Part shown: one piece after another, positions 7,376-17,094 of the stretch
Position numbering within the stretch: position 1 is the first letter of the stretch
Layout of the letters: each line of letters opens with the position of its first letter
Source of the DNA: Marinicauda algicola
Lineage (GTDB): Bacteria > Pseudomonadota > Alphaproteobacteria > Caulobacterales > Maricaulaceae
DNA: 64,000 nucleotides
Direction: 5' to 3'
Assembly: GCF_017161425.1 (NCBI RefSeq)
Contig: NZ_CP071057.1
Coordinates: 124,001-188,000 of the forward strand
Program-made: the position numbers and the translations under genes
Notes under the pieces: model-generated
The model's database searches: none
What the model was told of the DNA's origin: nothing
What the model saw: the letters and a program-made list of their open reading frames with translations, nothing else

Positions 7376-8991
7376 TCGGTTGGCCGGACTCAGCTACGTC
7401 GATTGCGGCGACCCTCAAGCAAAGGGGCTTCGCGAGATGCGAACATGCGAATAAATACCGCGGCCCAATCCAATGCGGCCATAAGCAAATCACTGTTACG
7501 CTTCATATCCCTGACGAAAGCTTTTTGAACAAGCCCGAGGTATATATCGATGACTTGGGACAATTGCCTGAAGGCGTAAAGCCTCACCTTGAAGGTCCGC
7601 ATGGTGACCGAATTTGCTATGCTGCCCCAGGCACAATTAGGTTGGACCCCTATGATCAGGGCAGGTCAATTTTGGCTGTCTTGGAGATGGCTCAGAAAGC
7701 TCTCGAAGATTCTTTTGCGGAGCGCGCGTTACCTGCAATTGCAAATGAATATGCGGCCTACTGGAGAGGAGCGGCAATTCGGCTCCTTGATCCTGTTCCC
7801 AAAGGTGAAAGCAGCTGGCTTCGCGTGAAGGTCGACGGGCAGCCGTTCCTTGCAAGGAATACTGACCGTCGAGCCCGGGCCAAACCAGACGCGATCATTG
7901 CCTGCGTTGACAGTGCGCTGACGCCCACAAAGCACCAAACCGTCCCATCGAAGATCATGGAGCTTTCTGACTGGTGGGAGCGGAATGGCTTGAATCCCGT
8001 ACTAAAATTTTCTTCGGTGAAGCAGCATCTTAAGGAAGGGCGTTTGGTTTTCGCCAAAGGAAAAAACGCTTGCCTTGGGGTGAGGCTTGAGACCAGTCCG
8101 CGACTTAAGGGAGAAAGACCCGGTTCACGGTTTACGAGAGCGATCTTGGAGCAAGTGACATTAGAGCATGTGATTGCCCACCCTTCGGATATTTCTTTTA
8201 TTGCAAGACGTTGTATCGGTTCGGCTGATAGCGCGCGTTCGCCGTTGGCTGGAGTGAGTATCGGGCTAATCGGTTGTGGCACTATCGGTTCGCATCTCGC
8301 GTCGTTTCTGGTTCGGTCGGGTGCTGGATCAGATAAGGGAACGCTTCACTTAGTTGATCCCGAATTTGTCGCCCCCGGGAACCTCGGACGTCATACCGCC
8401 AACCTTGCAGATATTGGGCTGAACAAAGCGGCCGTCGTAGGAAGCCAAATCGAGAAATTTCACCCGCGTTTGAACTATGAGGTTCATGAACAAGGTGTGG
8501 AGCACATTTGGAATAAGTTGAGAGGTTGCAAAATTATAATAGATGCATCTGGAGTGGAGAACGTTTCAGAGTGGATTAATTGGAAGCATATTGCTGAGGG
8601 CCGAAAGAGAAATTTCATTTACAGCTGGATCGTTCAGGACGGCGCGGCAGTGCAGACCTTTGTCGCTCGGGCGGGCGGCGACTTTGCATGTTATAGGTGT
8701 TTGCGACCCGACCTAGCTAGTCCTTCGCGGGTCAGCCCGCTAAAGGACGTACATCGGACTACCAAGTTTGAGTATGGCACTTGCGGTGATGGGGCTTTTG
8801 TTCCCTTCTCAGTCGGGACTTCTGTTGTCGCCGCTTCCTTGACGCTGGAGGCAGTCACCGCAATCCTCAGTACCGCCACCAAGAAAAACCTGTGGACCCG
8901 TGTGACAGATTTCGAACTCGCAAAGGCTGGCTGCAATCAAGACCGACAGATTGGAAAAGCAGATGGCTGCCCTGCTTGTTCGAAGCGGTGA
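7372..8991 (+). CDS. cap2: Cap2: E2-E1 fusion conjugating enzyme of type II CBASS
   Basis: A 539-residue protein. The N-terminal part resembles an E2 domain, with the candidate catalytic Cys82 in GDRICYAAPG. The C-terminal half is a ThiF/E1 adenylation domain: GLIGCGTIGSHLA at 298-310, VDPEFVAPGNLGRH at 328-341, and paired cysteines CYRC (440-443) and CPAC (533-536) that should hold a structural zinc. Cys471 (GTCGDG) is the best candidate for the E1 thioester cysteine. By family knowledge Cap2 adenylates the C-terminus of its CD-NTase and links it to a target, priming the synthase. It overlaps the CD-NTase by four bases and cap3 by 29, showing tight coupling. Confidence 0.9.
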   Translation: MIGWPDSATSIAATLKQRGFARCEHANKYRGPIQCGHKQITVTLHIPDESFLNKPEVYIDDLGQLPEGVKPHLEGPHGDRICYAAPGTIRLDPYDQGRSILAVLEMAQKALEDSFAERALPAIANEYAAYWRGAAIRLLDPVPKGESSWLRVKVDGQPFLARNTDRRARAKPDAIIACVDSALTPTKHQTVPSKIMELSDWWERNGLNPVLKFSSVKQHLKEGRLVFAKGKNACLGVRLETSPRLKGERPGSRFTRAILEQVTLEHVIAHPSDISFIARRCIGSADSARSPLAGVSIGLIGCGTIGSHLASFLVRSGAGSDKGTLHLVDPEFVAPGNLGRHTANLADIGLNKAAVVGSQIEKFHPRLNYEVHEQGVEHIWNKLRGCKIIIDASGVENVSEWINWKHIAEGRKRNFIYSWIVQDGAAVQTFVARAGGDFACYRCLRPDLASPSRVSPLKDVHRTTKFEYGTCGDGAFVPFSVGTSVVAASLTLEAVTAILSTATKKNLWTRVTDFELAKAGCNQDRQIGKADGCPACSKR

Positions 8992-9391
8992 CGTCTCCGC
9001 CTGTGTGGACGAAGCCGTAATCAATCAGATTAGAGCGCGTGTGACAGCTGAGAGTGGTCGTAAAGAGATTGGTGGCTTGCTGCTTGGCTACCGCGACTCA
9101 GTCTCAATCCGGGTTGTTAGATGCACCTTCCCTGGCCCGGGCGATAAATCTAGCAGGTCTCGGTTCGACAGGCGCTGCGCTAGTCATCAGTTGGCCGCTA
9201 CACTCTGGTGGGCGCGGTGTCGTGGTCGAGGGGACTGGGTAGGTGAATGGCATTCGCATCCAGAACACCATCCAACCCCGTCAAGTATCGACCGAAAATC
9301 ATGGCGTAGACAGGTCGAACACACACGCTCGCCTTTGGTGTTCGTAATATTCGGACTCTCAGGAACATTTGCCGAAATTTTGCTCCCATAA
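8963..9391 (+). CDS. cap3: Cap3: JAB/JAMM isopeptidase of type II CBASS
   Basis: A 142-residue single-domain metalloprotease. The JAMM site is intact: Glu35 in KEIGGLLLG, then His97 and His99 in WHSHP, with Ser107 and Asp110 completing the H-x-H-x7-S-x2-D pattern. In type II CBASS, Cap3 removes the CD-NTase from its conjugates and so restrains or recycles the system. The ATG at 8963 has GGAAAAG upstream; a TTG four codons earlier is possible. It ends 15 bases from the convergent uvrB stop, marking the right edge of the island. Confidence 0.9.
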   Translation: MAALLVRSGDVSACVDEAVINQIRARVTAESGRKEIGGLLLGYRDSVSIRVVRCTFPGPGDKSSRSRFDRRCASHQLAATLWWARCRGRGDWVGEWHSHPEHHPTPSSIDRKSWRRQVEHTRSPLVFVIFGLSGTFAEILLP

Positions 9392-9406
9392 TGACAGTCG
9401 CCCCCC

Positions 9407-11626
9407 TCACTCCCCCAACCGCTTAATCTCATCCCGCAACCTGGCCGCCTCCTCGAACTCCAGGTTCGCCGCGGCCTCCCGCATGCGCTTCTCCAGATCG
9501 GCAATCGCCGCCTTGATATTGCTCGGCTCGAAGGCGGCGCGCTCTTCTTCCAGGCCGCGCTTGCGTTCCGCCGCCCGGCGCCCGCGGCCCTTGGCCGTCT
9601 TCTCCATCACGCCTTCGAGCACGTCGCTGATGCCGCGCACGATCGTCGTCGGGGTGATGCCGTGTTCGGCGTTGTGGGCGAGCTGTTTCTCGCGCCGGCG
9701 CTCGGTCTCCTTCATCGCGCGCTCCATCGAGCCGGTGATGCGGTCGGCATAGAGGATGACGCGGCTCTCCGCGTTCCTCGCCGCGCGCCCGATGGTCTGG
9801 ATGAGGCTGGTCTCGCTTCGCAGGAAGCCTTCCTTGTCGGCGTCGAGGATGCCGACGAGGCCGCATTCGGGGATGTCGAGGCCTTCCCTCAGGAGGTTGA
9901 TGCCGACGAGGACGTCGTACACGCCGAGCCTGAGGTCGCGGATCAGCTCGATGCGTTCGACCGTGTCGACGTCGGAATGCATGTAGCGGACCTTCAGGCC
10001 CTGCTCGTGCATGTATTCGGTGAGGTCCTCGGCCATGCGCTTGGTCAGCGTGGTGATGAGGGTGCGAAGGCCCTTTTCGGCCGTTTTGCGGGCTTCCTCG
10101 ATGATGTCGTCGACCTGGCTGTGCCCCTCCGCCTGGACGGGGCGCACTTCCACCGGGGGATCGACGAGGCCGGTCGGGCGGATGACCTGTTCGGTGAAGA
10201 CGCCCCCGGTGCGTTCCAGCTCCCATTTGCCGGGCGTGGCCGAGACGTGGATGGTCTGCGGGCGCATGGCCTCCCACTCCTCGAACTTCAGGGGGCGGTT
10301 GTCCATGCAGGAGGGCAGGCGGAAGCCGTGCTCGGCGAGCGTGCGCTTGCGGTTGAAGTCGCCGCGGAACATGGCGCCGAGCTGCGGGATGGTGACGTGG
10401 CTCTCGTCGACGAAGACGAGCGCGTTGTCGGGCAGGTATTCGAACATGGTGGGCGGCGGCTCGCCGGGCTTGCGCCCCGTCAGGTAGCGCGAATAGTTCT
10501 CGATGCCGTTGCACGAGCCGGTGGCCTCGAGCATTTCCAGGTCGAACTCGGTGCGCTGCTGCAGGCGCTGGGCCTCCAGGAGCTTGCCGTTGGCCTCCAT
10601 CCAGGCGAGGCGCTCGGCGAGCTCGGCCTTGATCGCCTTGATCGCCGTGTTCAGGGTCGGGCGCGGGGTGACGTAGTGGGAGTTGGCGTAGACGCGCACG
10701 GCGTCGAGCTTGCCCGTCGGCTTGCCGGTGAGCACCTCGAACTCGGTGATCTCCTCGATCTCGTCGCCGAAGAAGGAGATGCGCCAGGCATAGTCGTCAT
10801 AGTGGGCCGGGAAGATCTCCAGCGTGTCGCCGCGCACGCGGAACGTGCCGCGCGTGAAGGCGGCGTCGTTGCGGGTGTATTGCAGGGCGACGAGCTTCTT
10901 CATCACGTCGCGCGGGTCCTCGGCCTGGCCGACCTTCAGGTCGAACACCATGGCGGTGTAGGTCTCCACCGAGCCGATGCCGTAGATGCAGCTGACGCTG
11001 GCCACGATGATCACGTCGTCGCGCTCCAGGATCGCGCGCGTGGCGGCGTGGCGCATCCGGTCGATCGCCTCGTTGATGGAGGATTCCTTCTCGATATAGG
11101 TGTCGGTCCGGGGCACGTAGGCCTCCGGCTGGTAGTAGTCGTAGTAGGAGACGAAATACTCCACCGCATTGTGGGGAAAAAAGCTCTTGAATTCGCCGTA
11201 GAGCTGGGCGGCGAGCGTCTTGTTCGGCGCGAGGATGAGGGCGGGGCGCTGCGTCTTTTCAATGACTTGCGCCATGGTGAACGTCTTGCCCGAGCCGGTG
11301 ACCCCGAGGAGAACCTGGTCCTTTTCCTGCTGTGCGATCCCCTCGACCAGCTCGGCGATCGCCTCGGGCTGGTCTCCCGTCGGGGAGTACTCGCTGACCA
11401 GCTCGAACTTCCGGCCGCCCTCGGACTTCTCCGGCCGGTCGGGCCGGTGCGGCGTCCAGTTCGCGGGCAGGGTCAGGGGGTCGGAAATCCCCCGCAGCGC
11501 CTCGGTCGCGCCCGCATCCAGGATGAAATCGGCCTGGCCCATGTCCGCCACCCCGCCGAGGCCCTCGGCTTCGGTCTCGGGCGTCGCGGGGACGAGCGCG
11601 GAATCGTCGGTCTTCAGCTTTGCCAT
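9407..11626 (-). CDS. uvrB: UvrB, excinuclease ABC subunit B
   Basis: 739 residues. UvrB is the damage-verifying helicase-like subunit of nucleotide excision repair; it is loaded by UvrA and recruits UvrC. The Walker A motif GVTGSGKT, the beta-hairpin region with [12 protein letters not shown], the helicase motifs (LVFVDESH and [12 protein letters not shown]) and the C-terminal UVR domain ([20 protein letters not shown]) are all present. An N-terminal extension of about 70 residues before the conserved core is common in alphaproteobacteria. The start [12 protein letters not shown] at 11626 was preferred to an ATG 14 codons upstream. The CBASS genes abut its 3' end. Confidence 0.97.
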   Translation of the reverse strand: MAKLKTDDSALVPATPETEAEGLGGVADMGQADFILDAGATEALRGISDPLTLPANWTPHRPDRPEKSEGGRKFELVSEYSPTGDQPEAIAELVEGIAQQEKDQVLLGVTGSGKTFTMAQVIEKTQRPALILAPNKTLAAQLYGEFKSFFPHNAVEYFVSYYDYYQPEAYVPRTDTYIEKESSINEAIDRMRHAATRAILERDDVIIVASVSCIYGIGSVETYTAMVFDLKVGQAEDPRDVMKKLVALQYTRNDAAFTRGTFRVRGDTLEIFPAHYDDYAWRISFFGDEIEEITEFEVLTGKPTGKLDAVRVYANSHYVTPRPTLNTAIKAIKAELAERLAWMEANGKLLEAQRLQQRTEFDLEMLEATGSCNGIENYSRYLTGRKPGEPPPTMFEYLPDNALVFVDESHVTIPQLGAMFRGDFNRKRTLAEHGFRLPSCMDNRPLKFEEWEAMRPQTIHVSATPGKWELERTGGVFTEQVIRPTGLVDPPVEVRPVQAEGHSQVDDIIEEARKTAEKGLRTLITTLTKRMAEDLTEYMHEQGLKVRYMHSDVDTVERIELIRDLRLGVYDVLVGINLLREGLDIPECGLVGILDADKEGFLRSETSLIQTIGRAARNAESRVILYADRITGSMERAMKETERRREKQLAHNAEHGITPTTIVRGISDVLEGVMEKTAKGRGRRAAERKRGLEEERAAFEPSNIKAAIADLEKRMREAAANLEFEEAARLRDEIKRLGE

Positions 11627-11769
11627 GCGCGTCAATATGCGCTGCCGGGGCGCAGATTTCGAGGCCACCGCCGCAGCGCCTCAAGGAAGCCTTAACGCTG
11701 ACGGGGCAAGTTCGGCGGGCAGGCAATCCGCCTTCCTCCGATCCGGGCTATACTGGCGCAGCTGAAGCG

Positions 11770-12300
11770 ATGTCCAACGCGAGTTTCGAACGCATCCGCA
11801 TCCTCATCCTGGAGGACAATGCGCACATGTCGACGATTCTGCGGAAGATCCTGCAGGGCTTCGGCGTGCGACAGGTGGTCGAGGCGAGGGATGCGGCCGA
11901 TGCCTTCGAGGCGATGCGCAATTCCAACCCCGACCTCGCCCTCGTCGACTACATGCTCGGCGACGTGGACGGGCTGGAATTCACGCGGCTCGTGCGCACC
12001 GCTTCGGACAGCCCGAACAAGTACCTGCCGATCATCATGGTGTCCGGCCACACCGACCGCTCGAAGATCATGGAAGCGATCAATGCCGGCGTGAACGAGT
12101 ATCTCGCCAAGCCGGTCCGTCCCGTGGACGTCTATAACCGCCTGGTCAGCCTGATCGAGCGCCCGCGCCGCTTCGTGAAGGCGCCGGGCTATTTCGGCCC
12201 CGACCGCCGCCGGCGCCAGGACCCGCGCTATGACGGCCCCTGGCGGCGCGCCACCGACGAGCAGAACATGAACCCGGCCGACGAGGTGGAGTTCGGCTAG
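11770..12300 (+). CDS. Single-domain response regulator (CheY-like)
   Basis: 176 residues with a receiver domain at about 9-130. The acid pair is at Glu15-Asp16, the phospho-acceptor Asp60 is in LALVDYMLGD, the switch serine in MVSGHTD and the conserved lysine in LAKPVRP. No output domain follows, only an Arg-rich tail (FGPDRRRRQDPRYDG) typical of alphaproteobacterial stand-alone receivers. It therefore probably signals by protein-protein contact. No kinase gene is adjacent. It stands divergent from uvrB and converges with the threonine aldolase gene, stops overlapping by four bases. Confidence 0.85.
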   Translation: MSNASFERIRILILEDNAHMSTILRKILQGFGVRQVVEARDAADAFEAMRNSNPDLALVDYMLGDVDGLEFTRLVRTASDSPNKYLPIIMVSGHTDRSKIMEAINAGVNEYLAKPVRPVDVYNRLVSLIERPRRFVKAPGYFGPDRRRRQDPRYDGPWRRATDEQNMNPADEVEFG

Positions 12301-13319
12301 GAACGGGCCGCCTTCAAGAGCGCCTCGACCTCTTCGCCCTGCGTGCACCAGCTCGCCACGAAGCGGGCCGAGCCGTCCGGCCAGCCGTAGAAGCCCGCCC
12401 CCGCCTCCCGCAGCCTGTCCGCCAGCGCCGGCTCCAGCCGCGCGAAGACCTCGTTGCCCTGCGTCGGGTGCACGATCTCGGCGCCCTCGATCCCGGCAAG
12501 GCCTTCGGAGATCCGCTTGCCCATCGCATTGGCCTTGCGGGCGAGCTCCAGCCAGAGATCGTCTTGCAGCCAGCCCTCGAACTGGGCCGCGACGAAGCGC
12601 ATCTTGGGCAGCATGTGGCCGGCCCGTTTCTGGCGCGCCTGCAGGCGCGCGAAGCGGTCCTTCACGGATGGGAACAGGATCACCGCCTCGGCCATCATCG
12701 CGCCGTTCTTCGTCGCGCCGAGGCACAGCGCGTCCACGCCGGCCTTCCAGGTCATCTCGGCCGGTGTGCACCCCAGGCTCACCAGCGCATTGGCGAAGCG
12801 CGCCCCGTCCATGTGCACCGTCATGTCGCGGCCGTGCGCGGCCCGGGCCAGCGCCGCGATCTCGTCCACCGGATAGGTGCAGCCCGATTCGTTGAGCTGG
12901 GACAGGCTCAGCACCGCGGGCGGCGTGGTGTGCACGAAGCCGGACGGCCATTCGGCGAGCGTCGTCTGCAGCGTCTCGATGCCGATCTTCGCGTGCTGGC
13001 CCTTCAGCGGCAGCAGCTTGCCTCCGCCGGTGAAGAATTCCGGCGCCCCGCGCTCGTCGCGATGGATGTGCGCCTCGTCATGACAGAGGACCATCGCGTC
13101 GGGCGGGCATAGCACGGACAGGGCGAGCGCGTTCGAGGCCGTGCCGGAGGTGGTGAACAGCACCTCCAGATCGGTCTCGAAGATTTCGCAAAGGCGTGCC
13201 TTCACCCGCGCGCACACCGCGTCGGCTCCGTAGCTCGGCGCGAAGCCGGAATTCGCCGCGGCGACGGCGTCCAGGACGGCGGGATGGGCGGGGGCGGTGG
13301 TGTCGGACAGGAAATTCAT
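12297..13319 (-). CDS. ltaE: Low-specificity L-threonine aldolase family enzyme
   Basis: 340 residues of the beta-eliminating lyase / threonine aldolase fold. MNFLSDTTAPAHPAVL at the start, the HDEAHIHRDE region and the PLP lysine in LCLGATKNGAMMAE support the call. The enzyme would cleave L-threonine or allo-threonine to glycine and acetaldehyde in the cytoplasm. A GTG nine codons upstream is possible, but neither start has a strong ribosome binding site; the ATG matches the usual family N-terminus. It follows the proline-rich membrane protein gene on the same strand. Confidence 0.87.
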   Translation of the reverse strand: MNFLSDTTAPAHPAVLDAVAAANSGFAPSYGADAVCARVKARLCEIFETDLEVLFTTSGTASNALALSVLCPPDAMVLCHDEAHIHRDERGAPEFFTGGGKLLPLKGQHAKIGIETLQTTLAEWPSGFVHTTPPAVLSLSQLNESGCTYPVDEIAALARAAHGRDMTVHMDGARFANALVSLGCTPAEMTWKAGVDALCLGATKNGAMMAEAVILFPSVKDRFARLQARQKRAGHMLPKMRFVAAQFEGWLQDDLWLELARKANAMGKRISEGLAGIEGAEIVHPTQGNEVFARLEPALADRLREAGAGFYGWPDGSARFVASWCTQGEEVEALLKAARS

Positions 13320-13379
13320 GGAGATGGAAGGGAGCTTATGGCGCACGCGGCGTCAAGCGGGACAGGCGGCCGTGCCGCC

Positions 13380-14426
13380 TCACCCTTCCTCGTCGAACGG
13401 GTTGCTGACGCCGAGATGGTCGGTCAGGTTTTCCCGGTCGCGATCCATCTGGCGGGTGAGGGCCGGGGAGCGGATCGCCTCGCGCCGGGCCTCGGACAGG
13501 CCGAGCATGAGCCGCTCGATGGCGCCCGCGTCCGCGCCCATCTGGGCGAGTTGGAAGGCGAGGCGGTCCATGTCGATCATGAATTGCGGCGGGACTTCGC
13601 CGGGCTCGGTGAGGCCGTAGGCGGCCAGCGCCGCCTGGTTCGGGTTGGGGCCCTCAGGGCAGCGCCCGGCTTCGAGCGTCGCCTGCGAGGAGGACAGGCA
13701 CAGGCTCTCGCGCACCGCCGCGTCGAGATCGCCGGCGAGCGCCTCGACCCGGAAATCGGCCGGATCGAGCCCGGGCGCGGCGCGCGCCAGGATGTCGGCA
13801 AAGCGCGGGACGTCGGACACCGCGCTCCGGCTGCCGCCGGGCAGCTGCGTCGTGGCGATCGGGGCGTCCGGATCGGCCGGGACGGCGGTCGGCGCCGGTG
13901 CGCCCCGCGCCGGCCGGGCGGCCCGCTCTGATGGATCGAGGGCGCGGTTGCCGCTGCCCGGCGCGGCGAGCAAGGGGGTCCGGGTATCGGCTTGCGGCAG
14001 CGGTTCGGCAGCCTCGGGCGTTTGCGCCGTCTCGACCGGCTCGACCTGCGCTTCGGGTGCGGGCGGGATCTCGGGCTCGGCCTCGATCTGGGGCTGCTCG
14101 ACTCCGGCCGGGCCGTCACCCGTCCCGGGGCCTGCGCCCTCTCCTTCGCCGTCGCCGTCCGCGGTCCGGTCGGCCAGGGAGGGCTCGTTCAGCGGGGCGT
14201 CGCTCTCGGCGCCGGCTTCGCCGGCCGAGACCGTGTAGACCCCGATCGTGCGCCCGCCACCGCCGGCCTCGCCCGTGCCGCGCTCGGGCAGCTGGTAGAG
14301 CGGCACCGTCAGGATGATCGACAGGAAAACGAGATGGACGAGCCCGGTCAGCCCGGCGGCGAGGGCGCGGCGGCTGAGCACGGGATCGTCGATTGCGTGG
14401 CGCGGGAAGAGGGCGGCGGCGGTCAC
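13380..14426 (-). CDS. Single-pass membrane protein with Pro/Glu-rich periplasmic stretch
   Basis: 348 residues. A short cytoplasmic N-terminus is followed by one helix at about 24-44 (GLTGLVHLVFLSIILTVPLY). Next comes a long Gly/Pro/Glu-rich segment (to about residue 185) and a folded C-terminal domain with two cysteines (ESLCLSSS and AGRCPEG). The overall plan recalls TonB-like energy transducers, but no TonB C-terminal motif is visible, so I leave the function open. A 53-residue membrane peptide gene lies just upstream on the same strand. Confidence 0.65.
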   Translation of the reverse strand: MTAAALFPRHAIDDPVLSRRALAAGLTGLVHLVFLSIILTVPLYQLPERGTGEAGGGGRTIGVYTVSAGEAGAESDAPLNEPSLADRTADGDGEGEGAGPGTGDGPAGVEQPQIEAEPEIPPAPEAQVEPVETAQTPEAAEPLPQADTRTPLLAAPGSGNRALDPSERAARPARGAPAPTAVPADPDAPIATTQLPGGSRSAVSDVPRFADILARAAPGLDPADFRVEALAGDLDAAVRESLCLSSSQATLEAGRCPEGPNPNQAALAAYGLTEPGEVPPQFMIDMDRLAFQLAQMGADAGAIERLMLGLSEARREAIRSPALTRQMDRDRENLTDHLGVSNPFDEEG

Positions 14427-14493
14427 GGGGCCGAGAATGGGCCGGCCCGTGCCCCGGCTTCAAATGAAATTCGCGTCAGGGGGCCGCTTCGTG

Positions 14494-14655
14494 TCAGCCG
14501 TGGAACAGGTTCGAGCCCGAGGCGGAAGCCATCTGGGCGAACAGGGCAAGACACACCGCGAACGCCATCGCGGCGAGCGCGAGGGCGAGCAGGTTGCTGC
14601 CGCCGGCCGGGGAGCGCGATGCGGCGCGGCGCTGGGCTGTATCGAAGTCCGCCAT
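14494..14655 (-). CDS. Small single-pass membrane protein, 53 aa
   Basis: Begins MADFDTAQRRAASRS with a CAGGAGG ribosome binding site about nine bases upstream. One hydrophobic helix covers about residues 20-42 (NLLALALAAMAFAVCLALFA). The frame ends at TGA 14494, 67 bases from the start of the larger membrane protein on the same strand. Together these suggest a small real gene, possibly functioning with its neighbour. No family recognised. Confidence 0.6.
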   Translation of the reverse strand: MADFDTAQRRAASRSPAGGSNLLALALAAMAFAVCLALFAQMASASGSNLFHG

Positions 14656-14710
14656 CTCTGCCTCCTGTCCCTGAATGCTTGCAAGAGCGGTGCCGGTGAA
14701 CCGGCGATGA

Positions 14711-16123
<1,413 letters not shown>

Positions 16124-16169
16124 GGCTATCGAGTGCCTCTATGGCTGCCAGGGCCATTATCACTTTGAA

Positions 16170-16193
16170 CCGCAGGGCCGCCTGCGGCATTTT
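16170..16193 (+). terminator. Rho-independent terminator after the aminotransferase gene
   Basis: Perfect seven-base-pair stem CCGCAGG/CCTGCGG (16170-16176 and 16181-16187) with a GCCG loop, followed by CATTTT. It separates the aminotransferase gene from dps. Confidence 0.75.
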
Positions 16194-16278
16194 GCGCGTG
16201 TTCGTTTGTCCGCGCGTGATGGAATTCGCGCGCCGCGAGGCCTAGCCTCGCGCTTGGCGTAAAGAGAAGGAGGATTTC

Positions 16279-16746
16279 ATGGACATCAATATGGGTCTCG
16301 ACGAAGGCCAGCGCGAAACCATGGCGAAGGCCGTCACCAAGCTGCTGGCCGACACCTACGCGCTGTATTTCAAGACGCACGCCTATCACTGGAACGTGAC
16401 GGGCCCGCGTTTCCACGACCTGCACGCCATGTTCATGGAACAGTACACCGAGATGTGGCAGGCGGTGGACGATATCGCCGAGCGCGTGCGCGCGCTGGGC
16501 TTCATGGCGCCGATCTCCTACGAGGAGATGGCCAAGTCCTCCTCCATTGCCTTCGACAAGAAGACGCCGGATGCGACCACCATGGTGAAGAATCTCGTCG
16601 CCGGTCACGAGCAGGTCGTGCGAACCGCGCGCAAGGTGCTCGAACTCGCGAGCGAGCACGGCGACGAGGCGACCGCCGATCTCGTCGCGCCGCGCGTCAG
16701 CGCGCACGAGAAGACCGCCTGGATGCTGCGCGCCACGGCGGGCTGA
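16279..16746 (+). CDS. dps: Dps family ferritin-like DNA-protection protein
   Basis: 155 residues, the usual Dps length. The ferroxidase signature is present: THAYHWNVTGPRFHDLHAMF with His37 and His49, then Asp64/Glu68 in AVDDIAER. Dps forms a dodecamer that oxidises and stores iron with peroxide, protecting DNA under stress. AAGGAGG lies eight bases before the ATG. It is a single-gene transcript: a terminator precedes it and another follows immediately. A predicted small RNA is transcribed toward it from the other strand. Confidence 0.93.
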   Translation: MDINMGLDEGQRETMAKAVTKLLADTYALYFKTHAYHWNVTGPRFHDLHAMFMEQYTEMWQAVDDIAERVRALGFMAPISYEEMAKSSSIAFDKKTPDATTMVKNLVAGHEQVVRTARKVLELASEHGDEATADLVAPRVSAHEKTAWMLRATAG

Positions 16747-16772
16747 GCCCCGGCTTGGCCACGAGCGAACCG

Positions 16773-16799
16773 CGCCCCGCCGGCCCGGCGGGGCGTTTT
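16773..16799 (+). terminator. Rho-independent terminator after dps
   Basis: Stem CGCCCCGCC/GGCGGGGCG (16773-16781 and 16787-16795) followed by TTTTC. Flanking GCGAAC/GTTCGC sequences could extend the structure. Confidence 0.8.
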
Positions 16800-16816
16800 C
16801 GTTCGCACGTGCAGCA

Positions 16817-16943
16817 GAAAAGAAAAGAGCCGGCCCCGCGGTAGCGCGGTGGCCGGCTCAGTTTGGCATACCCTATCGGGGAGGAGACGGTATGCTTCAA
16901 CACGGGCGCGGCTAAAGGGGAGGAGGGGCCGCCGCCGGTGTTG
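16817..16943 (-). ncRNA. Predicted small RNA with two CUCCUCCCC loops
   Basis: On the minus strand three hairpins follow one another. The first closes with UCAACAC/GUGUUGA (16938-16944 with 16897-16903), an inner GCGGC/GCCGC stem, and loop CCCUCCUCCCCUUUA. The second is GCAUACC/GGUAUGC (16889-16895 with 16866-16872) with loop GUCUCCUCCCCGAUAG. The third is a GC-rich terminator GAGCCGGCC/GGCCGGCUC followed by UUUUCUUUUC. A promoter fits exactly upstream. Both loops share CUCCUCCCC, complementary to Shine-Dalgarno sequences, as in C-rich-loop regulatory RNAs such as Rhodobacter CcsR or Caulobacter GsrN. About 127 nucleotides. Predicted by eye; no family match was tested. Confidence 0.7.
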
Positions 16944-16948
16944 ACGCG

Positions 16949-16977
16949 TATATGCCGCCGGCCCCGCGCGATTACAA
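16949..16977 (-). promoter_or_regulatory. Predicted sigma-70 promoter of the small RNA
   Basis: Reading the minus strand: -35 TTGTAA (16972-16977), a 17-base spacer, and -10 CATATA (16949-16954). Transcription would start near 16942-16943, exactly at the base of the first hairpin. Confidence 0.6.
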
Positions 16978-17007
16978 CACACGTTCAGGAAAGCCAGTTA
17001 TGCATTT

Positions 17008-17024
17008 TTGCCGCACTGCAACAA
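17008..17024. promoter_or_regulatory. TTGC/GCAA near-palindrome, possible operator
   Basis: TTGCCGCACTGCAACAA has TTGC and GCAA arms around a six-base centre and lies about 30 bases upstream of the small-RNA -35. It resembles TGC-rich sites bound by PhaR-type regulators, but the match is from memory and not scored. It could serve the small RNA or nothing at all. Confidence 0.3.
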
Positions 17025-17094
17025 TGTAGCCGGAGCTTGGACGCAAAGCGGTCACAATCGCGACGTTCGCGGGCGATACGCGGCGCCGGCCCCA

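Noticed and set aside
16827-16859. Second plus-strand terminator after dps
   Set aside because: The hairpin is strong, but T-runs follow it only on the minus strand, so it belongs to the minus-strand small RNA.
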